Below, piece after piece: positions 1 to 4,438 of a stretch of 10,310 nucleotides of DNA (its first letter is position 1; each line of letters opens with the position of its first letter). Position numbers and translations under genes: made by a program. The stretch comes from an archaeon (lineage in GTDB: Archaea; Nanobdellota; Nanobdellia; Pacearchaeales; GW2011-AR1). The stretch lies in assembly GCA_027318675.1 (NCBI GenBank), contig DAHVOT010000024.1:1-10310 (forward strand), written 5' to 3'. The notes beneath the pieces are model-generated. The model saw nothing but the letters and a program-made list of their open reading frames with translations. It had not been told where the DNA came from and searched no databases.

Positions 1-427
1 CTCTAGTAAAATTCTTTCTATGCTTAATTGCTAACGCTCCCCCAAAAACAACCCCATAAATTGCACCTGAAATCATAAAAAACAAAATAAATTCCAAGAA
101 AAGATAAAGATTAGAAGGAAAATCATTAAACAAAGGAAGCACAGCTCCTAAAGCAATCATTAACTTCGCATCCCCTCCTGCGAAAACTCTGCCATAATAA
201 AGAAGATTACCAACAATAAAAAAGATTGCAAATCCAATAAGTCCCTGATAAAAAAAATTAAATCCATTCTCTCCAAACAATGAAAAGAAGAATCTAAATG
301 CAAGAGCAAAAACAACAAGTGAAAAATTAAGCCAATTAGCTATCTCCCTCTTTCTTAAATCTTGTACGACTGCAAAAATAATCCAAGCCAATCCTAAAAC
401 TATTAAAAACACCTCTTCTATTGTCAT
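1..427 (-). CDS. Prepilin / preflagellin peptidase, A24 family (3' end beyond window)
   Basis: Membrane aspartic protease that removes class III signal peptides from prepilins. The 142 visible codons contain both hallmarks of the A24 family: an Asp (residue 23) in VQDLRKREIANWLN, just after the first membrane helix, and a second Asp (residue 86) in AGGDAKLM, the archaeal form of the GxGD motif. Hydrophobic segments lie at about 5-21, 37-51, 62-77 and 108-128. The ATG at 427 is chosen because a TATA-like box ends 21 bases upstream and no in-frame alternative fits better. The protein is open at the left edge of the window. Its substrates are plainly the eight prepilin-like proteins encoded just upstream. 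The archaeal relatives are FlaK, PibD and EppA; which subtype this is cannot be decided from the fragment. The family assignment is strong because both catalytic Asp contexts are intact. Confidence 0.92.
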   Translation of the reverse strand, partial: MTIEEVFLIVLGLAWIIFAVVQDLRKREIANWLNFSLVVFALAFRFFFSLFGENGFNFFYQGLIGFAIFFIVGNLLYYGRVFAGGDAKLMIALGAVLPLFNDFPSNLYLFLEFILFFMISGAIYGVVFGGALAIKHRKNFTR

Positions 428-448
428 TAACAAAATTAGTAAATTTAA

Positions 449-456
449 TTTATAAA
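449..456 (-). promoter_or_regulatory. TATA box for the prepilin peptidase gene
   Basis: The minus strand reads TTTATAAA here, with 21 bases between the box and the ATG at 427. That places the expected start of transcription at or next to the ATG, so the mRNA is probably leaderless. The box lies immediately downstream of the stop codon of the 37-residue gene. Confidence 0.5.
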
Positions 457-457
457 T

Positions 458-571
458 TTACTTAAGTTCAACAACTCTATATTTTCCACCTTTTCTATAG
501 GGATGTTTTTTCTTTTCTTTACGTTTATCTTTACTTTTATTTCTTCTTTCAGAAGCAGCAGAGTTAGACAT
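458..571 (-). CDS. 37-residue Lys/Arg-rich protein of unknown function
   Basis: A short open frame encoding 37 residues, MSNSAASERRNKSK... ending in KGGKYRVVELK. Fifteen of 37 residues are Lys or Arg against four acidic ones, and there is no hydrophobic helix, so it is a soluble, strongly basic peptide. It may bind nucleic acid or ribosomes, but that rests on composition only. I do not recognise the family. It lies between the 111-residue pilin-like gene (34 bases upstream) and the peptidase (30 bases downstream) on the same strand. It fills the gap between two well-supported genes and has an ATG and a clean stop. The upstream 34 bases are pure AT-rich sequence with a poor TATA candidate (GAATTAAA near 590-597, closer to the ATG than in neighbouring genes). 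There is no Shine-Dalgarno sequence. Confidence 0.6.
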   Translation of the reverse strand: MSNSAASERRNKSKDKRKEKKKHPYRKGGKYRVVELK

Positions 572-604
572 TTTTAAATATTAAATAAATTTAATTCAAT
601 TTAA

Positions 605-940
605 TTAAGGGCAAGTTATTGCAGGACACGGAGAAATTCCATATCCTCTTGATACATATTGTGGCTTAGTAGCTAAATCATTACAATTAGCTTCAAATTT
701 ATCATTTTCACCATCTTTAACTTCTCTCATTACAGAACAATAGTCGTAAACAGAATTTGTAGAGCATGCAGTAGTACACGCAGTAGCAATATTATTCAAA
801 TTAGTTCCTCCTCCTATCCAAGGAACAATTTTATCCCATCCAAGAATAAAACCCAAAACTAATACAACTAGTATAATAAGCCCCAAAACAAGAAGCACTA
901 TTGTGCTTATACTCATCCCCTGACCTTTTTTGTTTATCAT
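605..940 (-). CDS. Pilin-like protein with class III signal, six cysteines (111 aa)
   Basis: Predicted filament subunit. The N-terminus MINKKGQGMSISTIVLLVLG is a class III signal: a short basic leader, expected cleavage after Gly6, and mature protein starting QGMS. A hydrophobic helix spans about 10-33, followed by an aromatic/Gly turn (GWDKIVPWIGGG, 34-45). The small extracellular part holds six cysteines at 55, 59, 68, 86, 105 and 110, enough for three disulfides. It is set apart from the nine-gene block by 80 bases containing a hairpin and has its own TATA candidate, so it is probably transcribed separately, which would suit an abundant (major) subunit; that role is inference. The helix motif is one I associate from memory with Pacearchaeota-type pilins. 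The class III signal is clear; which structure it builds is unknown. Confidence 0.85.
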   Translation of the reverse strand: MINKKGQGMSISTIVLLVLGLIILVVLVLGFILGWDKIVPWIGGGTNLNNIATACTTACSTNSVYDYCSVMREVKDGENDKFEANCNDLATKPQYVSRGYGISPCPAITCP

Positions 941-961
941 CTTCTTTTTATTATTTAATAA

Positions 962-970
962 TTTAATTAA
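962..970 (-). promoter_or_regulatory. Candidate TATA box for the 111-aa pilin gene
   Basis: The minus strand reads TTAATTAAA, separated by 21 bases from the ATG at 940, the same spacing as the other proposed promoters in this window. The sequence around it is almost pure A/T, so a chance match is possible. A second candidate, TTTTTAAA at 981-988, lies further upstream and would give a leader of about 19 bases. Confidence 0.4.
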
Positions 971-981
971 TTAATGCCTCT

Positions 982-1009
982 TTAAAAATCTTTCTTTCAA
1001 GATTTTTAA
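982..1009 (-). terminator. AT-rich hairpin between the nine-gene block and the 111-aa pilin
   Basis: A perfect 11-bp inverted repeat: TTAAAAATCTT at 982-992 pairs with AAGATTTTTAA at 999-1009 across a 6-base loop. It sits 11 bases past the stop codon at 1021 of the last gene of the block. On the minus-strand transcript the second arm ends in a run of five U. This suits a transcription end or an mRNA 3'-end stabiliser, although archaeal termination relies mainly on U-tracts, so the hairpin itself may not be needed. Confidence 0.4.
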
Positions 1010-1020
1010 TCTCAGATTTA

Positions 1021-1293
1021 TTAAGGATTATACTCCACAGAAAAAACTATTCTCTCTTTAAACCAGTCAAAACCCCATTCCGGAGATAGTTTTGTAACTT
1101 TTTTATAAAGATAAAGGTGATCTGCTTGATTCTCTTCTATCTGCGCATTTGCTTTTTCCATAATTTCTATTCCCACAAAAGATTTATTCATTTGATAAGA
1201 AATATAAATAAAACTAAGTATAGCTAAAGTACAAACTGCAAAAACCCCAATAATTAAAACAGTTAATGGGATATCCCCTCTTTTATTCTTCAT
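1021..1293 (-). CDS. Pilin-like protein with class III signal (90 aa)
   Basis: Small prepilin-like membrane protein. The start MKNKRGDIPL gives a class III signal with expected cleavage after Gly6 and Asp at mature position 1. A helix spans about 8-33 and includes one Cys (21). The remaining ~55 residues are hydrophilic with aromatic residues near the end (SPEWGFDWFKERIVFSVEYN). The open frame continues 28 codons upstream, but that stretch lies inside the preceding gene and would bury the signal in an unlikely leader, so the internal ATG at 1293 is chosen; it overlaps the upstream gene by 11 bases, which suggests coupled translation. It is last in the nine-gene block. It probably acts as a minor or pseudopilin subunit; the exact role is unknown. 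Confidence 0.8.
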   Translation of the reverse strand: MKNKRGDIPLTVLIIGVFAVCTLAILSFIYISYQMNKSFVGIEIMEKANAQIEENQADHLYLYKKVTKLSPEWGFDWFKERIVFSVEYNP

Positions 1294-1549
1294 TATATAC
1301 TCCTTCTTTTGAAATCCAAAGATCAATTCTATTTTTATTCTCTGAATTAATTGAATAAGCAATATCCGTCTTGACATTTACCCAATCAGTGGATTCTTCT
1401 GAATTTGCTTTTATATTCGTATTAAACAATTTTATTTTAGATAAAGAAACAGAAATAAAAAGAAATATTATTAAAATCGCAATTAAGATTATTGTTGCTA
1501 TTATCCACGTAACAGTTTCTCCTACTTGGGCTTTTTTATTGTTTAACAT
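1283..1549 (-). CDS. Pilin-like protein with class III signal, KKA|Q type (88 aa)
   Basis: Small prepilin-like protein. The N-terminus MLNNKKAQVGETVTWIIATI has a basic leader ending in KKA instead of KKG; Ala is an accepted pre-cleavage residue in archaeal class III signals. The mature protein would begin QVGE, placing Glu at +4. A helix spans about 11-36 and is followed by ~50 hydrophilic residues without cysteine. The start overlaps the end of the upstream gene by 14 bases and the stop overlaps the next start by 11, so it sits inside a translationally coupled chain. The QVGETVTWI motif is one I recall from DPANN archaeal proteins, though no function is attached to it. A minor pilin role is inferred from context. 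Confidence 0.82.
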   Translation of the reverse strand: MLNNKKAQVGETVTWIIATIILIAILIIFLFISVSLSKIKLFNTNIKANSEESTDWVNVKTDIAYSINSENKNRIDLWISKEGVYNEE

Positions 1550-2075
1550 TTTTTTCTGATTTTCCCACTCCAGATAAAATTTTAATTAAATATTGTTTCT
1601 GTCCTTTATCAACAGCATAAAATCTCCTTTCTTTACACTTAACCAACCTTAAATAATCTTTAGAATTGCTCTTTTCAATAAAACACTCGCTTTCCCAGTT
1701 AAGATTACCATCTGAAATTACAAACAATGGATTAACTACATCCTTGATTTCATAAAACTCAATTTTGTAAAAGTATTGTATTTTCTCTTCATCTCCATAA
1801 CCTTCTTCAACATCAAAAGTAATATCACATCTATCTGTAAAATAGGAATTTATTGCAGGATTAAAATCCCCATTTAAAAAAAGATTTTCCTCAATTAAAC
1901 CATTTTTAGATACGCAATCTGCAAGCTTTTGAGCAAGTAAATTTGCCTCTATTTCTCTCACATCTGAAGGAGCTCCATAAAAAACATAAACCATTGCAAA
2001 AATTCCTCCAGCTACAAGAGTCAAAATAACAAACCAATAAATTGACAGTATTTTATCTGAACCTTTTTTATCCAT
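1536..2075 (-). CDS. Pilin-like protein with class III signal (179 aa)
   Basis: Prepilin-like protein with a medium-sized extracellular domain. From the chosen ATG it begins MDKKGSDKILSIYWFVIL: leader MDKKG, cleavage after Gly5, helix about 9-34. Next comes a polar helix (SDVREIEANLLAQKLADCV, about 37-55) that would continue the pilin stalk, then a mixed domain with cysteines at 54, 83, 131 and 147. The ATG at 2075 is preferred over the one at 2093 because GAGG at 2084-2087 stands 8 bases upstream, the leader then has usual length, and the overlap with the preceding gene falls from 26 to 8 bases. Four cysteines could give two disulfides. The polar-helix motif is familiar to me from DPANN proteins, without known function. 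Likely minor pilin or tip component. Confidence 0.82.
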   Translation of the reverse strand: MDKKGSDKILSIYWFVILTLVAGGIFAMVYVFYGAPSDVREIEANLLAQKLADCVSKNGLIEENLFLNGDFNPAINSYFTDRCDITFDVEEGYGDEEKIQYFYKIEFYEIKDVVNPLFVISDGNLNWESECFIEKSNSKDYLRLVKCKERRFYAVDKGQKQYLIKILSGVGKSEKNVKQ

Positions 2076-2481
2076 TTGAATTTCCTCTTTCATTTACAAC
2101 AAATAAATACATTCCAGTATAATCTCCCTTACTATCTTTAATTGCTCTTGCAGAAACATCAACATTATTAAAAAAAGAATAGGAATACCCGCTATTCTGA
2201 GTTAATTTAACTTTAACTACATTCCCGCTTATCTGAACAGCGTTTGCAAAATCAATCCCTCTTCTTTCTGCAAGTTTCCTTGCTTTTTCCATATCCATTT
2301 GTATGATCATTACAGGTTTTGCAGAATCTAAAACCATGGCTATCTGTTTGGAATAAGATTCCTCTAAAACAATTGCCCCATTTCCCTGCCTCAAAAGAAA
2401 CAGCACAAGAAGTGAAAGAAAAAGTAGGTTTAAAATTAAAAAGACTATATTCTCAACTAAAATTGTCCCTCTTTTATTCAT
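2068..2481 (-). CDS. Pilin-like protein with class III signal and Glu5 (137 aa)
   Basis: Prepilin-like protein. It begins MNKRGTILVENIVFLILNLL; cleavage after Gly5 gives mature TILVE, so Glu falls exactly at +5, the position used by bacterial type IV pilins to register neighbouring subunits. The helix spans about 6-30. The remainder (31-137) is a small soluble domain without cysteine, with alternating beta-like stretches (VVKVKLTQ, YSYSFFNNVDV, GMYLFVVNE). It is the only gene of the block not abutting its upstream neighbour: a 34-base gap separates them and holds a TATA-like box, so transcription may start afresh here. No Shine-Dalgarno sequence precedes the ATG, in line with a leaderless start. 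It overlaps the next gene by 8 bases. Probable minor pilin. Confidence 0.83.
   Translation of the reverse strand: MNKRGTILVENIVFLILNLLFLSLLVLFLLRQGNGAIVLEESYSKQIAMVLDSAKPVMIIQMDMEKARKLAERRGIDFANAVQISGNVVKVKLTQNSGYSYSFFNNVDVSARAIKDSKGDYTGMYLFVVNERGNSNG
2084..2087 (-). promoter_or_regulatory. Shine-Dalgarno site that decides the 179-aa start
   Basis: GAGG on the minus strand, 8 bases before the ATG at 2075. It supports that start over the in-frame ATG at 2093, which has no such site. Confidence 0.5.
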
Positions 2482-2502
2482 AATAAAAACATGAAAATCC
2501 CA

Positions 2503-2511
2503 TTAATAAAA
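2503..2511 (-). promoter_or_regulatory. Candidate internal TATA box within the pilin block
   Basis: The minus strand reads TTTTATTAA with 21 bases to the ATG at 2481. The 11-mer AATTTTATTAA here is identical, in sequence and in distance to the ATG, to the one before the first gene of the block (4409-4419). It would drive the last four genes separately. Confidence 0.45.
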
Positions 2512-2515
2512 TTAT

Positions 2516-3448
2516 CTAAGCACTCGTTAAAATATCATAACAATCGAGTTTCTTAAGAGTATTAGAATTAGCTTCTTGAATTGTAGGAGCCATGAAATTA
2601 TTCTTAATCCCATCTCCTTCAACAGTTATTGCAGTAATTTCTGGGCTAACTCCTTCTCCAACCATACCTGCACCAACCACTAATGCTCCAGATATTAATC
2701 CTGCCCATGTTGCCCAAACTGGGGGAGCCCACCATCCAATAACAGTAAGTCCCACACCTGCAGCAATCTTCCATCCTAATCCAGAAACCTCACTAGTTAT
2801 CCCCATCATAACAAAATGCTGTTTATCTAAATCAATAGTGCCGAAAGTTCCTGCAACTATTTCTGTTCCATCTTCTCCTTTTAATTTAACTCTCTTCAAC
2901 ATCTCAACATCATTAGTCCCAAAAAAATATTCTGCATAATTAATTTCCTCATCAGGCATTTTGGTTTTAGCTAAATAAGCGTGTAATTTATCCTTGCTTA
3001 ATTCATCCCCCACTCCTTCAATTTCTTTAACACTGTTATCAAATCCAACTTGTGAACATATTGAACAATAATTATCTTTAGTAAAAAAATCTTTTCCAAC
3101 ATAATCTATTTTACCTTCTCCGAACATCCACCAACAATCAGCCATCTCTTCTGCAAGAACAGAATAAATATCTTCTTCTGTTTCAACTTTAACGATTTTA
3201 GGCTTAGTCATACCCTCACAGCTACCATCTTCACTAATACAAATATAAGTCCTAGAACAATCTAAGGGAATCGCTTTCTCAGAAATAGTAGTTGATTTCA
3301 TAACAACAGAGTTGTGGCAAATTTCTTTATCCGATTGAGCAAAAAAGTCAAACCCAACAATCAAAAGCAAAATAATAATAAAACTAACGATTAATATTAT
3401 CAATAAAACTATCTGCTGCGTAGTTATTTCTCCTTTTTTATTAAACAT
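2516..3448 (-). CDS. Large pilin-like protein with class III signal and CWWMFGEGK motif (310 aa)
   Basis: The largest prepilin-like product here. It begins MFNKKGEITTQQIVLLIIL; cleavage after Gly6 leaves Glu at +1, and the helix spans about 11-33. The ectodomain holds cysteines at 44, 64, 70, 77, 105, 128, 131 and 303 and a striking ADCWWMFGEGKIDY at 103-116 that I recall from DPANN proteins without a function. Residues 225-264 form a second hydrophobic, Gly/Trp/Ala-rich stretch (IGWWAPPVWATWAG), unusual for a pilin; it could be a membrane hairpin or a hydrophobic core. A GTG four codons upstream also opens the frame, but the ATG at 3448 is chosen because it lies one base after the stop of the 33-aa gene and gives a normal leader. 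Possibly an adhesin-like or tip subunit; this is inference. Confidence 0.82.
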   Translation of the reverse strand: MFNKKGEITTQQIVLLIILIVSFIIILLLIVGFDFFAQSDKEICHNSVVMKSTTISEKAIPLDCSRTYICISEDGSCEGMTKPKIVKVETEEDIYSVLAEEMADCWWMFGEGKIDYVGKDFFTKDNYCSICSQVGFDNSVKEIEGVGDELSKDKLHAYLAKTKMPDEEINYAEYFFGTNDVEMLKRVKLKGEDGTEIVAGTFGTIDLDKQHFVMMGITSEVSGLGWKIAAGVGLTVIGWWAPPVWATWAGLISGALVVGAGMVGEGVSPEITAITVEGDGIKNNFMAPTIQEANSNTLKKLDCYDILTSA

Positions 3449-3449
3449 T

Positions 3450-3551
3450 TTATGCAACACCCATTTTTTTAAGTAAAGCTATAACTCCAACAATAGCAAT
3501 TCCAAAAAAGATTATCCATATTAAATACTTTATTACTTCATCAAAACTCAT
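3450..3551 (-). CDS. 33-residue single-helix membrane protein without prepilin signal
   Basis: Encodes MSFDEVIKYLIWIIFFGIAI continuing to ...LLKKMGVA: a short acidic start, one hydrophobic helix (about 7-27) and a Lys-Lys end. This places the N-terminus outside and the C-terminus inside by the positive-inside rule. There is no KKG-type signal, so the peptidase should not cut it. Evidence that the gene is real: its ATG overlaps the upstream stop in an ATGA (4 bases), AGGAG at 3557-3561 stands 5 bases before the ATG, and its stop is followed after one base by the next ATG. It fills the gap between two firm pilin genes completely. Function unknown; perhaps a small platform or pilus-stalk partner. 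Confidence 0.78.
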   Translation of the reverse strand: MSFDEVIKYLIWIIFFGIAIVGVIALLKKMGVA

Positions 3552-4063
3552 ATCTTCTCCTCAATGAATACTTTTCCATTTTGTTTTTTAATTTCTAAAA
3601 ATAATGCCTTTTTACCCTGACCTATTTTTAAGTCAATCTCCGATGCTGCAAGATTAGGTACAACAAGGCAAACCCCATCATCATCGCACTTTTCAGCCTG
3701 AGAATTTATTCTTTCTATAAAAGATTTTTGACAAATACATAAACATCTCTGATTCAAACAGGAATTGGGTTTTTCTTGTCCGACAAAACTATAAAGATGC
3801 CATCCAGAAGGATCAGAAATATCTTTTATCTCATTCCCTCCTTCCTTTAAAGACAAAATAATGCTCTCAATACTTCTCGAATCTTCATCTGTTCCAGTAA
3901 GAATATCTTTAGCTTGATTCAATTTTTTATCAGAAGAATGAGAATTATACAATGCCGCTAAAAGATAAACCAAAAAGATTACACATATAACTGCTATGAT
4001 TATCTTTAATGTTTCTTCTGCTAGCAAAAAACCTTTTTTATCCTTTTTCTTAATTGATATCAT
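3548..4063 (-). CDS. Pilin-like protein with F1/E5 class III signal and Cys-rich cluster (171 aa)
   Basis: Prepilin-like protein whose processing site looks almost bacterial: the basic leader MISIKKKDKKG is followed by mature FLLAEETLK, that is Phe at +1 and Glu at +5. The helix spans about 12-38 (mature 1-27). The ectodomain has GWHLYSF at 87-93, then PNSCLNQRCLCICQ with cysteines at 102, 107, 109 and 111, and further cysteines at 126 and 132 (CDDDGVC). This compact cluster suggests disulfides or a metal site outside the cell. The C-terminus (about 142-169) reads as beta strands. Its start lies one base after the stop of the 54-aa gene and its stop overlaps the 33-aa start. The KPNSC...CLCIC pattern is familiar to me from DPANN archaea but has no named function. 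Confidence 0.85.
   Translation of the reverse strand: MISIKKKDKKGFLLAEETLKIIIAVICVIFLVYLLAALYNSHSSDKKLNQAKDILTGTDEDSRSIESIILSLKEGGNEIKDISDPSGWHLYSFVGQEKPNSCLNQRCLCICQKSFIERINSQAEKCDDDGVCLVVPNLAASEIDLKIGQGKKALFLEIKKQNGKVFIEEKI
3557..3561 (-). promoter_or_regulatory. Shine-Dalgarno site of the 33-aa gene
   Basis: AGGAG on the minus strand, 5 bases before the ATG at 3551. Together with the ATGA overlap it is the main support that this tiny frame is translated. Confidence 0.6.
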
Positions 4064-4064
4064 T

Positions 4065-4229
4065 TCACAAAAATAAACTCATAAATAATTTACCTGTAGA
4101 ATCTACTCCAACATTCTTAAATAAATCTATAACATTATTACTAAAAAAATAATAAATTCCATAAGAAACAGCAGCCACAACCACAACCCCGATGATTATT
4201 TTTATCAAATTCTCAAGTGTAAGTTCCAT
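4065..4229 (-). CDS. 54-residue single-helix membrane protein, pilin-like helix without signal
   Basis: Encodes MELTLENLIKIIIGVVVVAA followed by VSYGIYYFFSNNVIDLFKNVGVD and a short tail. The sequence looks like an already processed pilin helix: an acidic N-terminal stretch with Glu at 2 and 6, a hydrophobic helix (about 8-29), then a short amphipathic helix (NVIDLFKNV). No KKG leader is present. Its ATG shares one base with the stop of the 52-aa gene (TAATG), AGGAG at 4236-4240 lies 6 bases upstream, and its stop is one base from the next ATG, so it is firmly part of the coupled chain. The tail helix resembles that of the 52-aa neighbour (SLIDQIKNLF), hinting at a common origin. Function unknown. 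Confidence 0.8.
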   Translation of the reverse strand: MELTLENLIKIIIGVVVVAAVSYGIYYFFSNNVIDLFKNVGVDSTGKLFMSLFL

Positions 4230-4387
4230 TATCCTCTCCTAAAAAGGTTTTTAATTTGATCTATTAAAGAAAATCCTTTTTCTCTAAGAAAAAATATGGA
4301 AATCATGACAATTACTAAAAGAACTAATGCAATCAATAACCAAGGTAAATATTCTGAAACAACACCTTTTTTATTTTCTTTTTTCAT
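4229..4387 (-). CDS. 52-residue prepilin-like membrane protein with class III signal
   Basis: The first gene of the nine-gene block. It begins MKKENKKGVVSEYLPWLL: a Lys-rich leader, expected cleavage after Gly8 and Glu at mature +4. The helix spans about 13-34, and a short amphipathic basic helix (SLIDQIKNLFRRG, 40-52) ends the protein, so after processing almost nothing would extend beyond the stalk. Such a size is far below normal pilins and suits a helix-only subunit or an assembly factor. The stop overlaps the next ATG by one base. A TATA-like box lies 21 bases before the ATG, and there is no Shine-Dalgarno sequence, so a leaderless mRNA is likely. The position, signal and coupling make the gene call firm; the function is not known. 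Confidence 0.8.
   Translation of the reverse strand: MKKENKKGVVSEYLPWLLIALVLLVIVMISIFFLREKGFSLIDQIKNLFRRG
4236..4240 (-). promoter_or_regulatory. Shine-Dalgarno site of the 54-aa gene
   Basis: AGGAG on the minus strand, 6 bases before the ATG at 4229, within the last codons of the upstream gene. It supports translation of this short frame. Confidence 0.6.
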
Positions 4388-4408
4388 AAATAATACAAAA
4401 AAACATAG

Positions 4409-4417
4409 TTAATAAAA
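4409..4417 (-). promoter_or_regulatory. Candidate TATA box for the nine-gene pilin block
   Basis: The minus strand reads TTTTATTAA, with 21 bases to the ATG at 4387, inside the 51-base gap after the platform gene. A run of seven T at 4397-4403 follows on the same strand and could also end read-through transcripts from the platform gene. Confidence 0.5.
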
Positions 4418-4438
4418 TTTACTTAAATAAAAATATTT

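Noticed and set aside
571..604. TATA box for the 37-aa gene with the same 21-base spacing
   Set aside because: At the expected place the minus strand reads AATTGAATT, a poor match; the better AT stretch lies too close to the ATG.
1294..1377. Upstream extension of the 90-aa gene (frame open to 1377)
   Set aside because: It lies entirely inside the preceding gene and would put 28 extra residues before the KNKRG signal. The ATG at 1293 gives a normal leader and a short overlap.
1371..1559. 62-codon plus-strand frame
   Set aside because: Antisense to the 88-aa prepilin gene; no promoter, no Shine-Dalgarno site, composition of a mirrored hydrophobic gene.
2592..2939. 115-codon plus-strand frame
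   Set aside because: Antisense to the 310-aa gene; its Pro/Thr/Ile-rich composition is the expected shadow of that frame.
3449..3460. GTG start adding four residues to the 310-aa pilin
   Set aside because: The ATG at 3448 abuts the stop of the 33-aa gene and gives a normal class III leader.
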